Shown here piece by piece: positions 25,329 through 33,906 of a DNA stretch of 64,000 nt (position 1 is the stretch's first letter; the number at the start of each line of letters is the position of its first letter). The DNA lies in NCBI GenBank assembly GCA_958428235.1, contig CAUAFG010000003.1:99415-163414 (forward strand), written 5' to 3'. The position numbers and the translations under genes were made by a program. The notes under the pieces were generated by a model. The model saw only the letters and a program-made list of their open reading frames with translations. It was not told where the DNA came from and did no database searches. This DNA is from Faeciplasma sp900553675. Lineage in GTDB: Bacteria; Bacillota; Clostridia; Oscillospirales; Ruminococcaceae.

Positions 25329-26237
25329 TCAGTTGTCAAACAAAGCGTCGGCAAAATCGTGGGCGTTAAACGGCTGCAAATCCTCTATCTTCTCGCCGAC
25401 GGTTATAAGCTTTACAGGCACCTTAAGCTCGTTGGCTATGGGAATTACTATTCCGCCCTTTGCGGTTGAATCAAGCTTTGTAAGTATTATGCCGGTGATA
25501 TCGGCAGCCTCGTTAAACTCTCTTGCCTGATTTACGGCGTTCTGTCCGGTGGTGGCGTCAAGAGCTATCAGGACCTCCAAAGCGCAGTCGCCCGCCTTGT
25601 TGTGGACAATTTTGGATATCTTTGCAAGCTCGCTCATAAGATTTTTCTTTGTGTGAAGCCTTCCGGCGGTGTCCACTATAACCACATCGACATTTCTCGC
25701 CTTTGCGGCGTCCATAGCGTCATACACTACAGCCGCAGGGTCGGAGCCTTCGGCGTGCTTTATGATATCCGCGCCCGAACGGTCGCACCACACCTGAAGC
25801 TGGTCTATCGCCGCCGCGCGGAAGGTATCGGCAGCAGCGACAAGCACCTTTTTGCCATCGCTTATAAGCTGGTAGGCAAGCTTGCCGATAGAGGTTGTCT
25901 TGCCCGCGCCGTTTACGCCGATGACAAGAATTACCGAAGGCTTTGTTGAAAGGTTTATAGGCTCGTCCTCGCCGAGCATCTCCACAATTATTTCCTTGAT
26001 TGCAGCCTTAACGCCGTCGGTATCGGATATTTTTTCCTCCTTGACCTTTTGGCGCAGCTTTTCAACTATCTCCTCCGAGGTTCTGCCGCCGAGATCTGAC
26101 ATAATAAGGGTTTCTTCAAGCTCGTCGTAGAAATCGTCGTCTATCTTTTTCGAGCCGGAGAACAATGAGTTCAGCCCTCCGATAAAGCTCGATTTGGTCT
26201 TTGAAAGTCCGGCTTTCAGCTTATCAAAAAATCCCAT
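25329..26237 (-). CDS. ftsY: signal recognition particle receptor FtsY
   Basis: A 302-residue SRP GTPase that docks SRP-ribosome complexes at the membrane. It has the short NG-domain form without the acidic A-domain of E. coli. GTPase motifs: GVNGAGKTTSIGKLA (G1, near residue 108), DTFRAAAIDQL (G2), DTAGRLH (G3) and TKLDSTAKGG (G4). AAAGGATG precedes the ATG. It follows smc with 26 bases between them, an arrangement also found in B. subtilis (rnc-smc-ftsY). Confidence 0.97.
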   Translation of the reverse strand: MGFFDKLKAGLSKTKSSFIGGLNSLFSGSKKIDDDFYDELEETLIMSDLGGRTSEEIVEKLRQKVKEEKISDTDGVKAAIKEIIVEMLGEDEPINLSTKPSVILVIGVNGAGKTTSIGKLAYQLISDGKKVLVAAADTFRAAAIDQLQVWCDRSGADIIKHAEGSDPAAVVYDAMDAAKARNVDVVIVDTAGRLHTKKNLMSELAKISKIVHNKAGDCALEVLIALDATTGQNAVNQAREFNEAADITGIILTKLDSTAKGGIVIPIANELKVPVKLITVGEKIEDLQPFNAHDFADALFDN

Positions 26238-26263
26238 CGGGTAACATCCTTTCTTGATTTATA

Positions 26264-29200
26264 TTAATTTTCATCCGAGAACACAGCCTGCGAAACATCC
26301 ATTTTCAGAAGCTTTGAAACGCCCTTTTCCTGCATGGTAACGCCATACAAAACGTCAGCTTCTTCCATGGTTCCGCGCCTGTGGGTTACAACTATAAACT
26401 GCGTTGTATCGGTGAAGTTGCGAAGATACTGCGCATATCGTGTGACGTTTACATCGTCCAGCGCGGCTTCTATCTCGTCCAGAATGCAAAACGGTGACGG
26501 GCGAAGCTTTAATATCGCAAAATATATGGCAATAGCCACAAACGACTGCTCGCCGCCCGACAAAAGCGAAAGATTTTTTATGACCTTTCCGGGGGGTGCT
26601 ACGTTTATTTCTATACCTGATTCCAAAACGTTGTCGGGGTCAGTAAGCTTTAATTCCGCCTTGCCGCCGCCGAAAAGCTCGACAAATATCTGCTTAAAGT
26701 TTTCGTTTATCTTTGCAAAGCTCTCGCTGAAAATTTCCTTCATGCTCTTGGTAAGCTCGGAGATAAGGCGTTCAAGCTCGGATTTCGACTTTGTAACATC
26801 CGAAAGCTGCCCGTTTAAAAACTCGTATCTTTCCGACACTTCCTTGTATTCGTCTATCGCGTCGGTGTTTACCGTTCCCAACGCCCTTATCTTTGATTTC
26901 AGTTCGTTCAGGTGCTTGTTTGCCGCCGACACGTCTTCCAGCTCCTGCGCGCTCTCGTATGCCTGCGCAACCGTCATCGAATAGGCTTCCCAGAGCTGGC
27001 TAATTATGCTTTCGCTTTCGCGATTGGTGGAATCTATCCTTTCGTTCAGGCGGGTTATCTCCGCCGAGACAGTCTCCTTTCGGTCGCTCATCTGCCGCTG
27101 GGTCTGCCTGATTTCGTTCTCCCTGCGCTCGTATTCAAGCGAAGAGTCAAGCTCTGATTTTATCCTTGTATTAAGGCTCTGGATGGTAGCTTCGGCGTTC
27201 TTGGCTTCCACCTCGCGCTCGGAGATATTCTCGTTTTCTTCGGCTATATTAGCGTTCAGCTCGGCTATTCTCTGATTGTATTCAGCCGCCATTGACCTTG
27301 CCGAGTCGATTCCTCCGCTGAGTTGACTTATAACAAGCTGTGCGGCTTCAATATCCTTGGCAAGCTCCACAAGCTTAAGCTTAGTGTCCGAAAGCTCGTT
27401 TGAAAGCTGCTCACGCTTCTGCCTTGATTCGTCCGAGCGCTGAGAAGCCTTGCTGACAAGCTCTTCAAGACCTTCTATCTCGGAATTTACGTCCGACAGC
27501 TGTTTTTCGCCGTCCTCATACGCTTTGTCGGCGGATTCTATAGCGGATAGACTCGACCCTCTTGCCTTGTTAAGCTCGCTCTCGCGGGTGATAAGCTGAG
27601 AAAGCAAGAGTTCTGAGTTTTTCAGCTCTCCCTCAAAGCGGATCTTGTCCGCTTCCATACTCTGGATCTCTTCTCGCTCGCCCTCAACGTCGTAGCTAAG
27701 CTTTTCAACCTCGGCAGAAAGCGAAGCAAGCCTGTCCTTTAAAATCTGATTTTTGGCTTCAATCCGCTTGGCGTTGTTCTCGATTGCCGCGATTTCGTTC
27801 TTTCTTGTCAGCATTCCGGTTGACCGCGAGGTGCTTCCGCCCGTAAACGAACCGCCGGCGTTGATAACCTGACCGTCAAGAGTGATTATCCTGAACTTAT
27901 AGCCGTACTTTTTCGCGATATTGGTTGCAAGGTCGATATTTTCGGCTATTACAATCCTGCCCAAAAGTGAAGCTATAATGCCGTCGTATTCGGGCTCGCG
28001 GCTTACAAGCTCGCTTGCAATGGCGACGTAGCCCTCCTGCATATCAAGACCGTTTTCGCGCAGGGTGTTGCCCTTAACGCTTGTCAGTGGCAGAAATGTC
28101 GCTCTGCCGCCGTTGGTCTCCTTTAAAAATCTGATTCCTGCCTTTGCGGCTTCCTCATTGTCAACTACTATATTCTGCAAGGCTCCGCCAAGTGCGGTTT
28201 CTATCGCAACGCTGTATTTCGGCTCGACCGAAACAAGCCCCGCAACCGTTCCCCTAACACCGCGCAGTCTTGATGATTTTGCGGCTGAAACAACGCTTTT
28301 AACGCTTCCGGCATAGCCCTCCATGCTGTTGTCTAAATCTATAAGCATCTGGCGGCGGGATTTGAGGTTCCGCAGGTTCAGCTCCGCCTCCGAAAACTCG
28401 GCGTTGAGGGTTTTCAGCTGCTCCGACTTTTTGCTGTAGAGCATATTGTAGCCGGAAAGCTTGTTGTTTGCGCCCTCTATTGCTTTTTCTATATCCTTTA
28501 TGCCGTCCGAAATTTCAGACTTTTCCTTTTCATGCTCGGATATCTGCGGCTTTATGTCTTCAAGCAGCGAATCTATTTCCTCTATCGACCTTTCCGCGTC
28601 CGCGCGGGCGTTTTTCGAGTTTTCCAAAGTAAATTTAAGCTCGGAACGCCGGATATAAAGCGCGTTCAGCCTGTCCGACGAGCCGGAGCATTCCTGCGAA
28701 TATCTGTCCCCCTCGTCGTTAAGAAGCCTGAGTTTTTCTTCAAGCTCGGATATCTGTTTCTCGGTCGAAGCCCGATTTTCGGCAATTTCGGATATTTCCT
28801 TCTTTTTAGCCTCGATGCGTTCCTTGGTTTCGCTTTCAGACGCACTCAGCTCGCCGATTTTGCGCTCAAATTCCTCTATCTGCTCGCCGTAGTGCTTGAT
28901 ATTGTTCTTAAACACCGCTATATCCGCAGCCGCTGTTGCGTTCGACTGAGTAAGCTCATTAATCTTTTCCCTGTACTCCTCTGCAGAGGCTGAACACTGC
29001 CTGCGCTTTATTGCAAGCTCGTTTATTTCTTCCTCGGCAGCGGCGATTTCGTTTGTTAAAAGCTCGTATTCGCCGTTCTGAACAAGCAGCTTATTGCCAA
29101 GCTCGGACAAGCTGTCCTTGATTTCGGTGAGCTTATGTGCCCAGACCGAGACTTCAAGAGTCTTTCTCTCCTCTGCCAGCACAAGATATTTTTTTGCCTT

Positions 29201-29830
29201 TTCCGACTGTATTCTTAACGGCTCAACCCTTCCTTCAAGCTCGGAAAGGATGTCCTTAAGTCTTAGTATGTTGTCCTCGGCAGAAGCAAGCCTGCGCTCG
29301 GATTCTGCCTTTTTATAGCGGAATTTGGATATTCCTGCTGCTTCCTCAAAGATTTCGCGGCGCTCGTTCGACTTCGAGCCGACTATATCCGCAACTCGTC
29401 CCTGACCGATTATCGAATATCCGTCTCTGCCAAGACCGGTATCCATAAAAAGCTCTAAAATGTCCTTCAGCCTTACCTGTGCGCCGTTTATCGAGTACTC
29501 GCTGTCGCCGTTCCGCCAGAGCCTTCGCATAACGCTTACCTGCTCCGATTCGACGTTAAGGGTATGGTCTTCATTTGATATATTAAGAGTGACGCTTGCA
29601 AAGCTGACAGGCTTTCTCTTTTCGGTACCTCCGAAAATAACATCCTCCATCTTGCCTCCGCGAAGGGTCTTTGAGGACTGCTCGCCCAAAACCCACCTTA
29701 CAGCGTCGCCTATATTCGACTTTCCGCTTCCGTTCGGTCCGACAACGGCGGTTAAGCCCTTGCCGAAGTCTAAAACCGTTTTATCCGGAAATGACTTGAA
29801 GCCCTGAAGCTCCAATGATTTTAAATACAA
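26264..29830 (-). CDS. smc: chromosome segregation ATPase SMC
   Basis: A 1188-residue SMC protein with Walker A GPNGSGKSNI near residue 32, two long coiled-coil arms, a hinge (about residues 500-650, with FLPLTSVKG and GGSFTGGSTS), the ABC signature LSGGEQSFVAIA and Walker B FCILDEIEAALDD near the C-terminus. It acts with ScpAB in chromosome organisation. The start is TTG at 29830, with GGTGAG six bases before it. It belongs to the radical SAM-rnc-smc-ftsY run. Confidence 0.98.
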   Translation of the reverse strand: MYLKSLELQGFKSFPDKTVLDFGKGLTAVVGPNGSGKSNIGDAVRWVLGEQSSKTLRGGKMEDVIFGGTEKRKPVSFASVTLNISNEDHTLNVESEQVSVMRRLWRNGDSEYSINGAQVRLKDILELFMDTGLGRDGYSIIGQGRVADIVGSKSNERREIFEEAAGISKFRYKKAESERRLASAEDNILRLKDILSELEGRVEPLRIQSEKAKKYLVLAEERKTLEVSVWAHKLTEIKDSLSELGNKLLVQNGEYELLTNEIAAAEEEINELAIKRRQCSASAEEYREKINELTQSNATAAADIAVFKNNIKHYGEQIEEFERKIGELSASESETKERIEAKKKEISEIAENRASTEKQISELEEKLRLLNDEGDRYSQECSGSSDRLNALYIRRSELKFTLENSKNARADAERSIEEIDSLLEDIKPQISEHEKEKSEISDGIKDIEKAIEGANNKLSGYNMLYSKKSEQLKTLNAEFSEAELNLRNLKSRRQMLIDLDNSMEGYAGSVKSVVSAAKSSRLRGVRGTVAGLVSVEPKYSVAIETALGGALQNIVVDNEEAAKAGIRFLKETNGGRATFLPLTSVKGNTLRENGLDMQEGYVAIASELVSREPEYDGIIASLLGRIVIAENIDLATNIAKKYGYKFRIITLDGQVINAGGSFTGGSTSRSTGMLTRKNEIAAIENNAKRIEAKNQILKDRLASLSAEVEKLSYDVEGEREEIQSMEADKIRFEGELKNSELLLSQLITRESELNKARGSSLSAIESADKAYEDGEKQLSDVNSEIEGLEELVSKASQRSDESRQKREQLSNELSDTKLKLVELAKDIEAAQLVISQLSGGIDSARSMAAEYNQRIAELNANIAEENENISEREVEAKNAEATIQSLNTRIKSELDSSLEYERRENEIRQTQRQMSDRKETVSAEITRLNERIDSTNRESESIISQLWEAYSMTVAQAYESAQELEDVSAANKHLNELKSKIRALGTVNTDAIDEYKEVSERYEFLNGQLSDVTKSKSELERLISELTKSMKEIFSESFAKINENFKQIFVELFGGGKAELKLTDPDNVLESGIEINVAPPGKVIKNLSLLSGGEQSFVAIAIYFAILKLRPSPFCILDEIEAALDDVNVTRYAQYLRNFTDTTQFIVVTHRRGTMEEADVLYGVTMQEKGVSKLLKMDVSQAVFSDEN

Positions 29831-29847
29831 TTTGCTCTCACCACGCT

Positions 29848-30852
29848 TTATTCTGTCTTGATGTTTGTAATAAGCTCAAGCGCACTAACCTGATTTGGGT
29901 TCGGCTTTATGCTTACCTTTATTCCTTTATTCCTGAAATATTCAATATTTGACCTGTGCTGACCCAACGCCTTTGAAAGCTCCTGCGGCGGCACTGTAAA
30001 GGTGCATTCCTTTTCGCCGCTCATCAGTCTTTCCATCTTATTTCTGTATACATAGCTCTCGCAAAGCTCGCGGAATGCGGGGTGATATATCCCTCCGAGC
30101 ATATCCCGCTCGACATCTTGAGATGAATGAAGCCCCAGCTTTATCACCTTTATTCCCGCCTGATTGAACATCTCCAAAAGCTCCGCGCATAGCGCAACTG
30201 CGTCGTTTAAAGGGTACGTCCTGTATGTCCCCGCCTGATAAAGCTCACCCAGCTTTGTGTTTTTCAGCACCACCGTCGGGTAGATTCTTGCCTCGGACGG
30301 CTCTAACGCAATCAGTCTGTGGGCGGTTTCTATGTCCTTTTCGATAGTTGAGCCGTAAAGCCCCACCATCATCTGCAAGCCAAGAGTAAAGCCGTACTGC
30401 TTTACAAGTCTTGCGGCGGCTTCGACATCACGCGAGGTGTGTCCCCTCTCGTTCATCAAAAGAACATCGTCGCACATCGACTGCGCTCCAAGCTCAATTG
30501 CGGTTACGCCGTAGTCTTTTAAGATGTCAAGTATTTCCGTGGAAATAGCGTCCGGACGGGTGGAGCATCTTATCCCCTTAAAGCCCATTTCAACATACGG
30601 CCTTGCGGCTTCAAGAAGCTCGGTCATATACGCCCGCGGGACCGCAGTAAAGCTGCCTCCGAAAAAGGCTATTTCCGTCTGTGATATGTCCAAACCCTGC
30701 GCAACAGCCTTTTCGCAGACCGCTTTAACGTCTTTTGCTCGCGGAATATCCGTCTGACCGGTTATGGTGTTCTGGTTGCAGAACGAACATTTATGCGGAC
30801 AGCCGACGTGCGGAACAAATATTGATAGATTGGCGTGCCTTCCCATGCTCAT
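29848..30852 (-). CDS. Elp3-like radical SAM protein
   Basis: A 334-residue radical SAM enzyme. The [4Fe-4S]/SAM cysteines are C-P-H-K-C-S-F-C in VGCPHKCSFCNQ near residue 18; the SAM-binding glycines FFGGSFTA follow near residue 63, then GAQSMCDDVL and the C-terminal RSNIEYFRNKGI. It resembles the Elongator-like COG1243 group, but lacks an acetyltransferase domain, so its substrate is unknown. Its ATG overlaps the rnc stop (ATGA). The place between rnc and smc recurs in clostridia. Confidence 0.88.
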   Translation of the reverse strand: MSMGRHANLSIFVPHVGCPHKCSFCNQNTITGQTDIPRAKDVKAVCEKAVAQGLDISQTEIAFFGGSFTAVPRAYMTELLEAARPYVEMGFKGIRCSTRPDAISTEILDILKDYGVTAIELGAQSMCDDVLLMNERGHTSRDVEAAARLVKQYGFTLGLQMMVGLYGSTIEKDIETAHRLIALEPSEARIYPTVVLKNTKLGELYQAGTYRTYPLNDAVALCAELLEMFNQAGIKVIKLGLHSSQDVERDMLGGIYHPAFRELCESYVYRNKMERLMSGEKECTFTVPPQELSKALGQHRSNIEYFRNKGIKVSIKPNPNQVSALELITNIKTE

Positions 30853-31556
30853 ATCGCTCCCATAAGCTCAAGAGCTTCCTTTGCCGCCAGCTGCTCGGCG
30901 TGCTTTTTCGAGCTTGCCGTGCCCGTTCCGATGACGTTTGAATTGAGCATCACCTGAACGGTAAACTGCTTGCTGTGAGCGGGCCCCGACTCGCCCACAA
31001 GTCTGTATTCCACCGATTCCTCCGGATTTTTCTGGATGATCTCCTGCAAAACCGTCTTATAATCGTCATACGCCTTTACCACCGCGCTTCTGATATCCTT
31101 TGGCATAAAGCGCATGATATGCCGCTTTGCAGCTTCAAAGCCGCCGTCTAAGTAGATTGCCGCTATAACCGCCTCAAAAGCGTCCGACACGGTGGAGGGT
31201 CTTTGACTGCCGCCGTTGAGCTGCTCCCCCTTGCCGAAAATTATATAGTCGCCTAAATTTATCTCCTTGGCAAAATTGGCAAGGCTTTTTTCGCAGACAA
31301 GGGTTGCCCTTGTTTTGCTCAGCTCGCCTTCGGGCAGGTCGGTATACTCTTCAAAAATATGCTCCGAAACAACTATCGACAAAACCGAGTCGCCCAAAAA
31401 TTCAAGTCTTTCATTCGATTTATACTGATGCTTGGATTCGTTGGCATAAGACGAATGAGTAAGAGCCTCAAACAGCAGCTCTATATTGTTGAATTTATAG
31501 TCGATTATCCTTTCAAATTCAGCCAGCATTTGCATATGACGTTCGCTGATATTCAC
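30849..31556 (-). CDS. rnc: ribonuclease III
   Basis: A 235-residue RNase III that cuts double-stranded RNA in rRNA and mRNA processing. The catalytic signature NERLEFLGDSVLS lies near residue 45; the second acidic cluster is SDAFEAVIAAIYLD near residue 125; the dsRNA-binding domain occupies about residues 160-235 (KTVLQEIIQKNPEES ... SSKKHAEQLAAKEALELM). The start is GTG, with AAGG at the right distance. No acpP gene lies between rnc and plsX, unlike B. subtilis. Confidence 0.98.
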   Translation of the reverse strand: MNISERHMQMLAEFERIIDYKFNNIELLFEALTHSSYANESKHQYKSNERLEFLGDSVLSIVVSEHIFEEYTDLPEGELSKTRATLVCEKSLANFAKEINLGDYIIFGKGEQLNGGSQRPSTVSDAFEAVIAAIYLDGGFEAAKRHIMRFMPKDIRSAVVKAYDDYKTVLQEIIQKNPEESVEYRLVGESGPAHSKQFTVQVMLNSNVIGTGTASSKKHAEQLAAKEALELMGAI

Positions 31557-31565
31557 TTTATAACC

Positions 31566-32585
31566 TTACCTTTCTGATTCCTGTGTTTTTGAAGCGTTAA
31601 GCTCTTCTAAAGCCGAGCTTATCTCACCGATGACGTTTGCTTCAATAAATTCCTTAGCCTGACGGACAGCATTATAAATTGCCTTCGCGTTCGACGAACC
31701 GTGAGCCTTTATTACAGGCTTTGCGGTACCCAAAAGCGGCGCACCGCCGTATTCGGTATAGTCCATCTTCTTTTTAAAGGCGTTTATCTTTTTCAGAAGG
31801 AACAGCGCGCCTATCTTCGAGCCTATGCCGGATTTAAACATCCCCTTAAGCTCGGAGGAGAAGAACTTGCCCATTCCCTCTATGGTTTTAAGTATAAGAT
31901 TTCCGCTGAAGCCGTCCGCAACAACGACATCTGCTTCTCCCAGCGGCACATACCTGCCCTCGATATTTCCCGTGAAATTGATTGGAGCGGCAGACAGCTG
32001 CTTGTAAGCTTCGAGTTCAAGCTCTCTGCCCTTTGTCGGCTCTGCGCCGATATTTGCAAGCGCGACTCTGGGCGAATCAACCTTCATCAGCTTGTTCATG
32101 TATGCCGAGCCCATTATTCCGAACTGTGCAAGCATTTCGGGGCGGCAGTCGGCGTTTGCTCCAACGTCTAAAATCATGCAGGGCGATTCTTTTGTCGGGA
32201 TGACTGTTGCAAGCGCCGCGCGCTTTATCCCATTAAGACGCTTTACAATAAATGTCGCACCGACGACTAAAGCTCCCGTCGAGCCGGCGGAAACAAAGGC
32301 GTCTCCCCCGCCGTCCTTTAAAAGCTTCAAGCCAACAGCCATCGAGCTGCCAGAGTATTCCTTTAATATCTTAGTCGGCTCGCAGCATACGTCCATCACC
32401 TGCTCGGCGTGGCATATCGCTAAATCCGATATATCAACGGCGTTTTCTTTGGCACATTGGCGAATTTTTTCCTCGTCTCCGACAAGAGTTATATCCACTC
32501 CCAAGCCGGTATGAGCCTGAGCCGCACCCTTGATTATCTCCAAAGGGGCGTTGTCTCCTCCGAAAGCGTCTACAATTATTCTCAT
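31566..32585 (-). CDS. plsX: phosphate acyltransferase PlsX
   Basis: A 339-residue enzyme making acyl-phosphate from acyl-ACP, the first step of membrane phospholipid synthesis. It starts with the family pattern IIVDAFGGDNAP and holds VSAGSTGALVVGAT, DVGANADCRPE, GAEPTKGREL and ADGFSGNLILKT. GAAAGGAAAT precedes the ATG. It lies between trmFO (3 bases upstream) and rnc (9 bases downstream), one operon. Confidence 0.97.
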   Translation of the reverse strand: MRIIVDAFGGDNAPLEIIKGAAQAHTGLGVDITLVGDEEKIRQCAKENAVDISDLAICHAEQVMDVCCEPTKILKEYSGSSMAVGLKLLKDGGGDAFVSAGSTGALVVGATFIVKRLNGIKRAALATVIPTKESPCMILDVGANADCRPEMLAQFGIMGSAYMNKLMKVDSPRVALANIGAEPTKGRELELEAYKQLSAAPINFTGNIEGRYVPLGEADVVVADGFSGNLILKTIEGMGKFFSSELKGMFKSGIGSKIGALFLLKKINAFKKKMDYTEYGGAPLLGTAKPVIKAHGSSNAKAIYNAVRQAKEFIEANVIGEISSALEELNASKTQESER

Positions 32586-32588
32586 ACT

Positions 32589-33905
32589 TTAATTTCCTTT
32601 CATAATTGCCCTGTCAAGGGAATCAAGCGCCCTTTTTGCAAGTGCCGCATACTTTTCCTGCTTGTTTCTGATTCTTTCTGGAAGCTCGGGCAGGATTCCC
32701 ATGTTGCTTCCCATCGGCTGAAAGCCCGAGGGCGAGCCGATTTCGACATATTCCGCGAGAGCGCCCAGCATGGTGTCATTCGGCAGGGTTATCTCACCAA
32801 GCCCCAAAAGCCGCCTTGCAAGGCTAAATCCTGCATATATCCCGCTTGCGGCGGACTCGATATATCCTTCCACGCCGGTCATCTGACCTGCAAAATATAT
32901 CCGCGGGTCGCTTTTCAAGCAGAAGTGCCTGTCCAGGAGCCCCGGAGAGTTGAGGTATGTATTGCGGTGCATAACTCCGTAGCGCACAAACTCTGCGTTT
33001 TCAAGCCCCGGTATAAGCGAGAACACCCGCTTCTGCTCGCCGAATTTAAGGTTTGTCTGGAATCCGACAAGGTTATAAAGCGTTCCCGCGTTGTTTTCTT
33101 TTCTTAACTGAACTACCGCATAGGGGCGTCTGCCCGTTCTGGGGTCGATAAGTCCCACCGGCTTGAGAGGACCAAAGCGCATGGTATCATCTCCCCGCCG
33201 GGCAAGAGCTTCTATCGGCATACATCCCTCATATACCTTATAATCCTTAGAGCCTTCAAGCTCAAATTCGTGCAGGGGCGCGGTTTCGGCGTTTACAAGC
33301 TCGTTATAAAACCTTTGATACTCTTCCTTGTCCATCGGGCAGTTGAGATAGTCCGCTTTGCCCCTTCCGTACCTCGAAGCGCCGAACACCAGCGAATTAT
33401 CAAGGCTTTCTGCGGTGACTATGGGTGCGGCGGCATCGTGAAAATAAAGATAATCTGTTCCGATAAGCGACTGTATGCTCTTTGAAAGAGGCTCGCTTGT
33501 CAGGGGACCTGTTGCTATGACAACGTACCCTTGCGGAATTTCGGTAATCTCGCCGCTTATTACGGTGATATTTAGGTGAGAGTTAATTTTTTCGGTGACA
33601 TAATCCGAAAAATCCTCCCTCGAAACAGCCAAAGCCCCGCCTGCCGCGACCTTTGTAGCCTCGGCGGCAAGCATTGTAAGCGAACCCAAACGGCGCATTT
33701 CTTCCTTTAAAAGACCCGCCGCCGATTCTATTCTCTCCGCCTTTAACGAGTTGGAGCATACCAGCTCGGCAAAGCCCTTGTATTTATGCGCGGGTGTGAA
33801 CTTAACGGGCTTCATCTCGCAAAGCTCGACCTTTATTCCGGCGTTTGCAAGCTGCCATGCCGCTTCGCATCCGGCAAGACCCGCGCCTATTACCTTAACT
33901 GTCAT
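32589..33905 (-). CDS. trmFO: tRNA (uracil-5-)-methyltransferase TrmFO
   Basis: A 438-residue folate- and FAD-dependent enzyme that makes 5-methyluridine at tRNA position 54. The Rossmann FAD motif GAGLAGCEAAWQLA is at the N-terminus. The segments CEMKP, LVCSNSLKAE, GPLKPVGL and QMTGVEGYIESAASG are family hallmarks. The AAAAGG ribosome site lies inside the end of topA, and the genes are separated by 1 base. Confidence 0.97.
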   Translation of the reverse strand: MTVKVIGAGLAGCEAAWQLANAGIKVELCEMKPVKFTPAHKYKGFAELVCSNSLKAERIESAAGLLKEEMRRLGSLTMLAAEATKVAAGGALAVSREDFSDYVTEKINSHLNITVISGEITEIPQGYVVIATGPLTSEPLSKSIQSLIGTDYLYFHDAAAPIVTAESLDNSLVFGASRYGRGKADYLNCPMDKEEYQRFYNELVNAETAPLHEFELEGSKDYKVYEGCMPIEALARRGDDTMRFGPLKPVGLIDPRTGRRPYAVVQLRKENNAGTLYNLVGFQTNLKFGEQKRVFSLIPGLENAEFVRYGVMHRNTYLNSPGLLDRHFCLKSDPRIYFAGQMTGVEGYIESAASGIYAGFSLARRLLGLGEITLPNDTMLGALAEYVEIGSPSGFQPMGSNMGILPELPERIRNKQEKYAALAKRALDSLDRAIMKGN

Positions 33906-33906
33906 A

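Noticed and set aside
26334..26984. 216-residue open frame antisense to smc
   Set aside because: Ser-rich composition of a shadow frame; smc is certain on the other strand.
32457..33107. 216-residue open frame antisense to trmFO and plsX
   Set aside because: It crosses two well-supported genes on the opposite strand and shows no family pattern.
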